A stretch of 64,000 nucleotides of DNA from Bacteroidota bacterium. GTDB taxonomy: Bacteria > Bacteroidota > Bacteroidia > Cytophagales > Cyclobacteriaceae. The position numbers and the translations under genes were made by a program. The stretch covers positions 1-64,000 of the forward strand of contig JAFEAM010000043.1 in NCBI GenBank assembly GCA_018266395.1, read 5' to 3'. Under the pieces are notes generated by a model. That model searched no databases and was not told the origin of the DNA. It saw nothing but the letters and a program-made list of their open reading frames with translations. Below are positions 12,044-19,997 of the stretch, piece after piece. How positions within the stretch are numbered: position 1 is the first letter of the stretch; each line of letters opens with the position of its first letter.

Positions 12044-13912
12044 GTGAATTATCTGTCTGCCGAATCGGTATCAAAGTCATTCCACGACAAGTGGCTGTTT
12101 AAAGACATCAGTTTTGGGATATCCCAGGGCGAGAAAATTGCATTGGTTGGAAACAACGGGGTGGGGAAATCCACTCTGTTAAAAATACTTACAGGGGAAC
12201 TTCAGACCGACACAGGCGAAGTAGTCGTCAGGGAAGGCATCCGCCTGGGCTTTCTTACGCAGCAGCCTGAGGTGGCGGCGGATGTGCCGGTGAAAGACAT
12301 TTTGTTTGATCCTTCGAACAAGGTCGCCGCCGCCGTCAAGGAATATGAAGACTGTCTTCACCATCCGGATGTTGGCGCTGAACGGATGCAGGCGGCACTG
12401 GAGAAGATGGAGGAATACGGAGCGTGGGACTATGACGCAAAAGTGCAGGAGATTACCGCACGACTGGACGTGCCTGATCTGGACAAACGCTTTGGTGAAT
12501 TGTCCGGGGGTCAGAAGAAGAGAATATTCCTGGCCCAGCTCTTATTGGCTCAGCCCGATCTCATCATTATGGATGAGCCCACCAATCATCTTGATCTGGG
12601 CGCCATCGAATGGCTTGAAAACTACCTGGCGAGTCCGCAGGTCACACTCATTATGGTTACGCATGACCGTTATTTTCTTGATAATGTCGTCAATGAGATT
12701 GTAGAACTGGATCGCGGAAAGCTTTTCACTTACAGGGGCAACTATGCATACTTCCTGGAGAAGAAGTCGGAACGGGAAGAAATGTTGAAGACAGAGGTGG
12801 CCAAGGCGCGGAACCTGATGAAGAAGGAGCTGGAGTGGATGCGCAAACAACCCAAGGCGAGGGGCACGAAAGCCAAGTACAGAGTTGAAGCCTTTTACGA
12901 ACTGCAGGAGAAGGCCAACCAGGATTTGCGCAAAGACAGGCTGGAGCTTGACATTAAAGAATCCCGCCAAGGAGGGAAGATCCTGGAGGTACATGATATC
13001 TCGAAAGGTTTTGGAGGTAACAAAGTCATCGATCACTTTTCATACATCTTCAAGAAATATGATCGCATCGGTGTGGTGGGCAAGAATGGAATCGGCAAGT
13101 CCACTTTCCTGAATATCATCACACAGCGGATGAAGCCCGACCAGGGCGAGGTTATTCCCGGGGTGACCACCAAATTCGGCTACTTTACCCAGGACACCAT
13201 GAGTCTGAATCCGAATAACCGGATCATCGAGGAAGTGAAGCAGATTGCCGAGTTTATCACACTTTCGGACGGCAGCCAGGTTTCAGCATCAAAGTTCCTG
13301 GATAACTTCCTTTTCCCTCCGGAGAAGCAATACACTTTTGTTGAAAAGTTAAGCGGCGGAGAGAAGAAGCGGTTGCAGTTATTGAAACTGCTGGTCACCA
13401 GTCCCAATTTCCTGGTGCTGGACGAGCCCACTAATGATTTTGATATTGATACCCTCAATGTACTGGAAGACTTCCTGGATAAGTTTACAGGTTGTTTGGT
13501 GTTGGTCTCACATGACAGGTATTTCATGGACCACCTGGTGGACCAATTGTTCGTATTTGAAGGCAATGGAAAGATAAGATTGTTCAACGGCAACTACACC
13601 GACTACCGTGCCTCGATAGAGGAAGAGACTTACGTTGAACCGGTTAAGTCTGAAGTTAAAGTGCCGGCAGAAAACGGTTCAGCCTCAAAAGAGCAGAAGA
13701 AGTCGTTGTCATTCAAGGAGAAGAAGGAGTACGAAGAACTTGACCAGGCCATTAAGGAATTGGAGGCAGAGAAAGACAACCTGTCCGCGCAGTTGAATAG
13801 TATTCAGGGTGACTTCGAGTCCATCAACCGGCTGTCTGTTCAGATTGGGGAAGTTCAAAAGCAAATAGATAACAAGACCGAACGCTGGTTGTCGCTCGCT
13901 GAGCGAATTTGA
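12044..13912 (+). CDS. ABC-F family ATPase (Uup-like)
   Basis: This is a 622-residue soluble protein with two ABC ATPase domains and no membrane segment. Domain 1 has Walker A GNNGVGKST, signature LSGGQKKR and Walker B LIIMDEPTNHLD; domain 2 has GKNGIGKST, LSGGEKKR and LVLDEPTND. Between them is the charged P-site tRNA-interaction motif linker (about residues 240-300), and the C-terminus is a lysine/glutamate coiled coil as in Uup. ABC-F proteins act on ribosomes or DNA rather than in transport. The start is taken as GTG 12044 because homologues begin at NYLSAE and a -7 box lies upstream; a TTG at 12008 would start inside the promoter. Confidence 0.9.
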   Translation: MNYLSAESVSKSFHDKWLFKDISFGISQGEKIALVGNNGVGKSTLLKILTGELQTDTGEVVVREGIRLGFLTQQPEVAADVPVKDILFDPSNKVAAAVKEYEDCLHHPDVGAERMQAALEKMEEYGAWDYDAKVQEITARLDVPDLDKRFGELSGGQKKRIFLAQLLLAQPDLIIMDEPTNHLDLGAIEWLENYLASPQVTLIMVTHDRYFLDNVVNEIVELDRGKLFTYRGNYAYFLEKKSEREEMLKTEVAKARNLMKKELEWMRKQPKARGTKAKYRVEAFYELQEKANQDLRKDRLELDIKESRQGGKILEVHDISKGFGGNKVIDHFSYIFKKYDRIGVVGKNGIGKSTFLNIITQRMKPDQGEVIPGVTTKFGYFTQDTMSLNPNNRIIEEVKQIAEFITLSDGSQVSASKFLDNFLFPPEKQYTFVEKLSGGEKKRLQLLKLLVTSPNFLVLDEPTNDFDIDTLNVLEDFLDKFTGCLVLVSHDRYFMDHLVDQLFVFEGNGKIRLFNGNYTDYRASIEEETYVEPVKSEVKVPAENGSASKEQKKSLSFKEKKEYEELDQAIKELEAEKDNLSAQLNSIQGDFESINRLSVQIGEVQKQIDNKTERWLSLAERI

Positions 13913-13977
13913 TTGAGTCGAGCCTTAGAATAAAACCATTTATACTGCGTCATTGTTAGCATAAAACAATTGCTCGC

Positions 13978-15021
13978 ATGCTGTACAAGCCATTCGGAAA
14001 ACTACCCAGCGGAAAGAGACTTGAGCGTATCAGGGAATCCAGGGCATTTGTGGACGGCCAGTTCCGCAATGTGCAGGAGACCGTGATGCTTGCCCCGGGC
14101 GCGTCCTACCCGAAGTTGATGTACAAATTCTTCTTTGGACGTACTCCTGAAAGGGAGCCTGTCAAGCCTATTCCTCTTGTTCATGGCGATCTTCACCAAC
14201 GTGCTTCGGATGAGCCCTCCATCGTTTGGTTCGGACATTCATCGTATCTGCTCACCATAGACGGAAAACGAATACTGGTCGATCCTGTCTTCAGCGGGCA
14301 CGCTTCACCTTTCAGCCTGGTGGGAGTAAAGGAGTTTCCCTTTGTGAAGAGGGTTACCATACAAGATTTTCCCGCCATCGATATTGTGCTGCTCACGCAT
14401 GATCACTATGATCATCTGGATTATGAAAGCATCGCCGGATTGTACCCGCGGGTGGGAAAATTCTATACGACACTTGGGGTGGGTGAGCACCTGGAGTATT
14501 GGGGGATTGAAAAATCCAGCATCGTTGAGTTTGACTGGTGGGAGTCAGCCATGCTTTGGCCCGGAGCCGAACTCACTGCTGCGCCATCCAGGCATTTCTC
14601 AGGCCGCACATTCAACCGCAATAAATCGTTGTGGGCTTCGTTCATCCTTAAGACCTCGTCGATAAAATTATACCTGGGCGGAGACTCAGGTTACAGTCAG
14701 ACCTTTAAGGAATTGGGAGAAAGGTTCGGACCCTTTGATCTTGCCATATTGGAATGCGGACAATATGATCCGATGTGGCCCATGATTCACATGGCGCCTG
14801 AAGAAACGATACAGGCAGGAGTAGATCTCAAGGCAGCAAGGGTGATGCCGGTGCATTGGGGCAAATTTGCGCTTGCCAATCATGCATGGAAGGATCCGAT
14901 TGTGCGGGCAGTGAAAAAGGCTGGAGAACTTAATGTTCCGTTGCTTACTCCACCGATTGGTCAGATGCAAAGTCTTGCGAGCGTGGGAGAGCAGCGGGCG
15001 TGGTGGACTGGAGAATTTTGA
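13978..15021 (+). CDS. MBL-fold metallo-hydrolase, UlaG/NAPE-PLD-like
   Basis: This is a 347-residue metallo-beta-lactamase-fold enzyme. The zinc-binding signature is HDHYDHLD at residues 141-148, preceded by the usual WFGHSSYLLTIDGKRILVDP strand pattern (84-103). Further ligands are likely His196 (SRHFSGR), the aspartate in GGDSGY and the late His in MPVHWGKF. This arrangement is closest to the NAPE-phospholipase D/RomA-like branch, so a lipid or lactone substrate is possible but not shown. It has no signal peptide, so it is cytoplasmic. It follows the ABC-F gene by 65 bp and may be cotranscribed or independent. Confidence 0.87.
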   Translation: MLYKPFGKLPSGKRLERIRESRAFVDGQFRNVQETVMLAPGASYPKLMYKFFFGRTPEREPVKPIPLVHGDLHQRASDEPSIVWFGHSSYLLTIDGKRILVDPVFSGHASPFSLVGVKEFPFVKRVTIQDFPAIDIVLLTHDHYDHLDYESIAGLYPRVGKFYTTLGVGEHLEYWGIEKSSIVEFDWWESAMLWPGAELTAAPSRHFSGRTFNRNKSLWASFILKTSSIKLYLGGDSGYSQTFKELGERFGPFDLAILECGQYDPMWPMIHMAPEETIQAGVDLKAARVMPVHWGKFALANHAWKDPIVRAVKKAGELNVPLLTPPIGQMQSLASVGEQRAWWTGEF

Positions 15022-15479
15022 ACAGATGAATGTTGAATTTTGAATATTTTGAATTTCGAAGCCCAGAGTAGTCGGGTGTCAATTAATTGGGAGCGTACAA
15101 TTATTGGATCACTGGCCAGAAGCCAGAAGCCAGTAGCCAGGACCCTTTCGAATTTTGAACAGAAGAATTCAGAAGAATTTTGAATTAATGTTGAATATTG
15201 AATTTCCAAGTCCAGGGTAGTCGGGTGTCAATTAATCTGTTCAATATTCAAAAGTCCCCTGATCATGCATGGGTGTTCTTAGTCTTCTACAAGCGTAGCT
15301 CAGGCACGCGTCGAAGACGCCGCGCCAGAATAGTGCAATTTGATTCACTTAAAACCTTTAGATCATTTACCAGCAGCCAGAACCCAGAAGCGAGCAGCCC
15401 TTTTGAATGTTGAAATCTGAAATCTGAAATCATTCTTGATCAACAATATCAACAATTCACAATTAGCAATTATTAGCAA
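15022..15479. repeat. Gene-free 458-bp gap with low-complexity and direct repeats
   Basis: I see no convincing gene here. The gap holds reiterated GAATTTTGAA/TTGAATATT words, a CCAGAAGCCAGAAGCCAGTAGCCAGG-type tract (about 15116-15141), and a direct repeat of 37 bp (15051-15087 and 15200-15236, about 34 identities) centred on GTAGTCGGGTGTCAATTAAT. At 15449-15470 is TCAACAATTCACAATTAGCA, nearly the same as a sequence at 59650-59671. These look like dispersed intergenic repeats. Confidence 0.7.
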
Positions 15480-17801
15480 TCATATATTCGATCTTGTCGC
15501 AATCGGTGCACCAAGCAACCCATCCGGAATCCCGAAAGCATCCACCAAGGGAACAGCATCCTGGCGGATATCCCAGCATAACTGGTTTACAAGTTTGCGA
15601 ATCGCTTTTGTTTTACTCCCTTCCATGTAACCTGTTTCCAGGTACCAGCCCTTGTTCTTTTCAATCTGGCTGAGTGCGAAAAGCTGGCAAAGTTTTGTAA
15701 GGATTGATTTGCAGCCGGCATCCTGTGTGGTATTCACCTGTTCGATGAATCGCTCGAGGATGACACGCTCCACATGCGCGAACCCAACCTGAACGAGGTG
15801 GTGCTGACTCACATTGAAGGCATCGAATGAATCCATCCCACCTTTGATATGTTTTCGCAGCCGGTTTGCCGCTGAGATCAGGATATGTCTTTCCCTGTAT
15901 TCAAAAGCCTCAAGTAAGAACTTGAAATCCATAAGGTGATCTTCATCCGTCTTCCGGGCAAAGAACGGGTTGAGTGTGGACAATGAATCTCCCGCCTGTT
16001 CGGCCATAAAATTGATGACCCCCCTCAGTTTCATGTGGCTGAACTCCTCTTTGAATTCAGAGAGACGCCCCTTGGCTACCAACTGCATTAGAACCATGTT
16101 GTCACCTTCGAAGGTGGTGTAGATGTCGGAATCGTTCTTAAGGCGGTCTATTCTATTTTCTGAGAGGTATCCCTTACCGCCACAACTCTCGCGGCATTCC
16201 TGGAGGGTAGAGGTACAATTCCAGGTGGCAAAGGCTTTTAATCCTGCCGCCAGCGCTTCAATCTCCTGCATGTCGTCTTCCTTCCTGTGAATAAATCGGC
16301 TGGTGAGGTATTGCAACGCAAAGTGCAATGCATATGCATTAGCCAGCAAAGGCATCAGCCGGCGCTGGTGGGTTCTGTAATTCAGAATTGGGACTTCTGG
16401 GCTTCCTTCAGGTCCAAACTGGGGGCGCTGATCTCCGTAACGTATGGCAATGGTCAATCCAGATTTGGATGCACTCAGTCCGGAGCGCGGAATACCGATT
16501 CGTCCGCCTACGAGTGTTCCCAGCATGGTGAAGAAACGACGGTTGTCGCTGGCGATAGGACTTACAAATTTCCCTTCAGCAGAGATTGATGCAAAGCGAT
16601 CAAGCAAATTGTCATAAGGCACCTTGACATGATCGAAATGAATTTTCCCGTTGTCCACACCATTCAATCCCATTTTCCTTCCACAGTCTTCGATGGTGAC
16701 ACCCGGGAATAAGCTGCCATCGATGTTTCTCAGGGGAACAAGAATGGCGACCACTCCGTAGTCTTTTCCATCTAGCAACAGCTTGGCAAACACGGTTGCC
16801 ATCCTGCCATGGAGTGCAGCATTACCAATGTATTCCTTCTTTGCCAGGGCATTGGGTGTGTGAATGTCAAATGTTCGCGTGGCAGGTTCAAAGGTTGCCG
16901 TGGTCTCAATGCCTCGTACATTCGATCCATGCCCGGTTTCCGTCATGGCGAAACAGCCAGGCAAGTCGAGTGTACCGATGGACTGCAAATATTTCCGATG
17001 GTGCTTCTCTGTTCCCAGGAAGTAGATGCTCATACCGAAGAGACCAAACTGCACACCAAATTTCACTACCATGCTGAGGTCATGGTAGCTGAGTGTTTCC
17101 ATGATGGTGAAGTATTTCTCCATGTCGCAGGAGCCTCCATATTCTTTCGGATAGGCGGCTGCGCCATAACCTTGTTCGGCAAGGAGTTTGCACCACTTCA
17201 GCACCTGCGTGCGGTATTCAAGAAGGCTGTCAGTTTCGATATACCGAAAGGCAGGATCCGTGAGCAGGGTTTTTACTTTTCTGATGGTTTCGGCCTGGCT
17301 TCCGTCCAGCAGGACACTCATGGCAGCAATATCAAAACTGCTTGTCGTCTGATGGGTGGCAGTAATCGTCTTCCTTCTTTCCGGGAAGTAGTTGAACAGC
17401 AGTTCACCCGGAATGAGTCCCAGTTGATCATCAATATCGGAGAGGCCTGATAGTGCTGACTCAGCAACATCCTGCCTAAAGGCTCCATTAGCTTTCTCTC
17501 GTGTGAGCATGATGCCAAGGTCGACGAGCTTTATTGAAGAATGCCGATCAGCATCTTTAATGACGCTCTTGATCCGAGCACTCCATTCTTTGAGCTCATC
17601 AGGAGTGGGAGGGTTGGCAGGGTCCAGTAATTGAAGAAGAAATTGCTTCTCGGCGCCAGAAAGCCAATGCTGCGTATCCAGGCTCCAGCGCAGTGTCTTG
17701 ATCTCACTTGGTGTAAGAATGCTATCCGACCACACGGTATGGAGGATAGGGAGGAAGATGAGAAGATGGGGATTTTTCTCGACTAACGAAGAGTGAATCA
17801 T
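15480..17801 (-). CDS. Acyl-CoA dehydrogenase/oxidase family protein
   Basis: This 773-residue FAD enzyme is expected to oxidise fatty acyl-CoA at the alpha-beta position. It is much longer than a standard 380-residue dehydrogenase and resembles acyl-CoA oxidases: FAMTETGHGSNVRGIET (residues 284-300) is the oxidase-type FAD/substrate motif and CGGKGYLSENR (about 553-563) the flavin-binding C-terminal motif. The first 125 residues form an extra helical region. The C-terminal 150 residues are also helical, as in ACOX. It is cytoplasmic; no signal is seen. The cyclophilin gene lies upstream on the same strand, separated by about 80 bp. Confidence 0.88.
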   Translation of the reverse strand: MIHSSLVEKNPHLLIFLPILHTVWSDSILTPSEIKTLRWSLDTQHWLSGAEKQFLLQLLDPANPPTPDELKEWSARIKSVIKDADRHSSIKLVDLGIMLTREKANGAFRQDVAESALSGLSDIDDQLGLIPGELLFNYFPERRKTITATHQTTSSFDIAAMSVLLDGSQAETIRKVKTLLTDPAFRYIETDSLLEYRTQVLKWCKLLAEQGYGAAAYPKEYGGSCDMEKYFTIMETLSYHDLSMVVKFGVQFGLFGMSIYFLGTEKHHRKYLQSIGTLDLPGCFAMTETGHGSNVRGIETTATFEPATRTFDIHTPNALAKKEYIGNAALHGRMATVFAKLLLDGKDYGVVAILVPLRNIDGSLFPGVTIEDCGRKMGLNGVDNGKIHFDHVKVPYDNLLDRFASISAEGKFVSPIASDNRRFFTMLGTLVGGRIGIPRSGLSASKSGLTIAIRYGDQRPQFGPEGSPEVPILNYRTHQRRLMPLLANAYALHFALQYLTSRFIHRKEDDMQEIEALAAGLKAFATWNCTSTLQECRESCGGKGYLSENRIDRLKNDSDIYTTFEGDNMVLMQLVAKGRLSEFKEEFSHMKLRGVINFMAEQAGDSLSTLNPFFARKTDEDHLMDFKFLLEAFEYRERHILISAANRLRKHIKGGMDSFDAFNVSQHHLVQVGFAHVERVILERFIEQVNTTQDAGCKSILTKLCQLFALSQIEKNKGWYLETGYMEGSKTKAIRKLVNQLCWDIRQDAVPLVDAFGIPDGLLGAPIATRSNI

Positions 17802-17880
17802 GAATCCTGGACTTGGTTGGGATCAATAAGTTACGAATTGTCCGCAATTCCAGGAAGCAGGAGTCAAATCCCCATGATTG

Positions 17881-18324
17881 TCAGTCCGGGATTTCGACAA
17901 TCTTTACAGATTCCATCAAGTCACCCTGGCGGATCTGATCGATGACGTCCAGGCCTTCGTACACTTTACCGAAGACCGTGTGGTTGCGGTCCAGGTGCTT
18001 GGTGTTCTCCCGGTTATGGCAGATAAAGAATTGAGAGCCGCCGGTATTTCGTCCGCGGTGGGCCATGGAGATGACTCCTCGATCGTGGTATTGATTGTCA
18101 CCTGTCAGTTCACATTCGATGGTATATCCGGGGCCGCCGCTGCCGATGCCGTCTGGGCATCCCCCCTGGATCATGAAGTTGGGAATGACACGATGAAATA
18201 TAAGTCCGTTGTAAAAGCCCTTGTTGGCAAGATCAATAAAGTTCTTGACGGTCTTGGGAGCATCCTTTTCGAAAAACTTAATTTTCATGACGCCCTTTTT
18301 TGTGTGAATTTCAGCTACCTTCAT
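17881..18324 (-). CDS. Cyclophilin-type peptidyl-prolyl cis-trans isomerase
   Basis: This is a 147-residue cyclophilin without signal peptide, so a cytoplasmic proline isomerase. The fold signatures are GLIFHRVIPNFMIQGG (catalytic Arg within FHRVI), the GSQFFI strand and HTVFGKVYEGLDVID. The open frame extends further 5', but homology begins at MKVAEIHTKKG, so the start is put at 18324. It is divergent from the gene at 18358, with only 33 bp between them that must hold both promoters or leaders. Confidence 0.92.
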   Translation of the reverse strand: MKVAEIHTKKGVMKIKFFEKDAPKTVKNFIDLANKGFYNGLIFHRVIPNFMIQGGCPDGIGSGGPGYTIECELTGDNQYHDRGVISMAHRGRNTGGSQFFICHNRENTKHLDRNHTVFGKVYEGLDVIDQIRQGDLMESVKIVEIPD

Positions 18325-18357
18325 TATTGAACGAATTAGAATTAAGGCGCGAAGATA

Positions 18358-18615
18358 ATGATTAAGTGTGTTTCCAATAAGGTAGGCTATCCGTCGGCAT
18401 CTATAGCCGAAGAGGCGCTGCTGGAGACACACATCCGTTATGATTTTGGCAAAACGACAGGACCGGTGAATATTTACCGGTGTGAAGAGTGCGGACAATA
18501 CCATCTGACTTCCTCTGGATTGATGAATGAGCGCCTGGCCTCCTTCATCAAAGAAGGAGAACTCGACAAACACAGGAAAGCCATGCAATGGGTTAACAAA
18601 CTGAAGAGATTATGA
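18358..18615 (+). CDS. Small zinc-ribbon-like protein, unknown function
   Basis: This 85-residue basic protein contains a C-x-x-C pair (CEECGQYHLTSSG, residues 42-54) with His at 49, and Cys4 near the start, a pattern like a minimal zinc ribbon. The region YDFGKTTGPVNIYRCEEC resembles small conserved Bacteroidota proteins predicted to bind RNA or DNA; this is a guess. The stop overlaps the start of the downstream SemiSWEET gene by four bases (ATGA), so the two are translationally coupled. Confidence 0.78.
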   Translation: MIKCVSNKVGYPSASIAEEALLETHIRYDFGKTTGPVNIYRCEECGQYHLTSSGLMNERLASFIKEGELDKHRKAMQWVNKLKRL

Positions 18616-18881
18616 ATTGGATTGAAGCCATGGGGCATTTCGGCGCATTGCTTACCAGTGTGACCTTCATTCCGCAAGTGTATAAGGTTTGGAAAACAAA
18701 AAGTGTCAAGGACCTGAGCCTGGCCATGATGCTTATCGTAGTTCTGAGCACAATTGTATGGCTTACCTATGCTTTTGCGCTCATGCTTTGGCCGGTTATT
18801 CTTGCCAACAGTATAGTCTTTATACTCAGTCTCATGCTGATCTACTTCAAGTTTGCCTTCTCGGGAAAGGAAGGACAATAG
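18612..18881 (+). CDS. SemiSWEET-type PQ-loop sugar transporter
   Basis: This is an 89-residue three-helix membrane protein. The first helix carries the PQ motif in TFIPQVYKVWKTKS (residues 18-31), the hinge of SemiSWEET half-transporters, which dimerise to pass mono- or disaccharides. Helices 2 and 3 cover about residues 36-56 and 60-80. Length and motif fit the family well. It is translationally coupled to the zinc-ribbon-like gene upstream; the sugar is not predictable. Confidence 0.9.
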   Translation: MNWIEAMGHFGALLTSVTFIPQVYKVWKTKSVKDLSLAMMLIVVLSTIVWLTYAFALMLWPVILANSIVFILSLMLIYFKFAFSGKEGQ

Positions 18882-18942
18882 GGACCGGAATCTTATAAAG
18901 CATCAAGTGGCCGAGAAGCCGGGATCATTTTATTCCATCTGA

Positions 18943-18950
18943 AATTTTTG
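18943..18950 (+). promoter_or_regulatory. Possible promoter -7 box before the SPFH gene
   Basis: AATTTTTG followed by CAC matches the TAnnTTTG consensus at seven of eight positions and lies 31 bp before the ATG. No clear -33 box was found, so this is a weak call. Confidence 0.3.
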
Positions 18951-18981
18951 CACATTTAGTACGTCATCAAAATCCCACCTT

Positions 18982-19917
18982 ATGGAACCCCTCATATTAT
19001 TCGTCATTGTCATTATTTTCTTCTTTTCTTGTTTCGTGACCGTCAAACAGGGCACCATCACGGTAATCACCGTCTTTGGCAAGTACAACAAGATCATGCG
19101 GCCGGGTCTGAACTTCAAGATTCCGCTCATTCAGAGAGTCTACAAGAGAATCTCAATTCAGAACCGTTCTGTTGAACTTGAATTTCAGGCCACTACTATT
19201 GACCAGGCTAATGTGAATTTCAAGGCCATGTTGCTGTATGCTGTTTTGAACCAGGAGGAAGAGACCATCAAGAATGTGGCATTCAAGTTTATGGATGAGA
19301 AGAGCTTCATGCAGGCGCTTATCCGCACCATTGAGGGCTCCATCCGGAGTTTTGTTGCAACAAAGAAGCAGGCCGAGATACTTTCCCTGAGAACTGAAAT
19401 CGTTCAGGAAGTCAAGGGCCAGCTCGATCACACCCTGGAGGGTTGGGGTTTCCACCTGCTGGATCTCCAGTTGAATGATATCGCCTTTGATGATGCCATC
19501 ATGAAGTCCATGGCGCAAGTCGTGGCATCCAATAACCTGAGGGCCGCTGCTGAAAACGAAGGTCAGGCTTTGCTGATCACCAAAACGAAGGCTGCCGAAG
19601 CAGAAGGCAATGCCATCAAGATTGCGGCCGAGGCGGAACGGGTGGCTTCGCAATTGAGAGGACAAGGTGTGGCGCTGTTCCGCGAAGAAGTTGCCAAAGG
19701 CATGTCGTCTGCGGCTAAAGAAATGCAGAGTGCCAACCTGGATGCCTCATTTATTCTGTTCTCCATGTGGACGGAATCCATCAAGCACTTCGCAGAGCAA
19801 GGGCAGGGTAATACGATCTTCCTTGATGGATCTTCCGATAATATGCAAAGAACCATGCGTGAGCTGATGTCGGTGAGCAAAGGAACCGGTCTTCACGGAG
19901 AAACCAGCCCGTCCTGA
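18982..19917 (+). CDS. SPFH/Band 7 (prohibitin-stomatin) domain protein
   Basis: This 311-residue protein has an N-terminal membrane anchor (residues 2-20) and an SPFH domain that starts at KQGTITVITVFGKYNKIMRP, the typical Band 7 opening. A glutamate/alanine-rich coiled coil (about 185-235, with KTKAAEAEGNAIKIAAEAE) then mediates oligomerisation. Such proteins form large ring or cage assemblies on the inner membrane and scaffold proteases or microdomains. It is shorter than HflK/HflC pairs, and no NfeD-like partner is adjacent, so the partner is unknown. Confidence 0.88.
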   Translation: MEPLILFVIVIIFFFSCFVTVKQGTITVITVFGKYNKIMRPGLNFKIPLIQRVYKRISIQNRSVELEFQATTIDQANVNFKAMLLYAVLNQEEETIKNVAFKFMDEKSFMQALIRTIEGSIRSFVATKKQAEILSLRTEIVQEVKGQLDHTLEGWGFHLLDLQLNDIAFDDAIMKSMAQVVASNNLRAAAENEGQALLITKTKAAEAEGNAIKIAAEAERVASQLRGQGVALFREEVAKGMSSAAKEMQSANLDASFILFSMWTESIKHFAEQGQGNTIFLDGSSDNMQRTMRELMSVSKGTGLHGETSPS

Positions 19918-19997
19918 TCCGGAAACCGAACCCATGCTCTTTAAGCCAGATGGATAATTCCTGTCTGAGAGATGGGGAATTTTGAATATTTTGGCTC

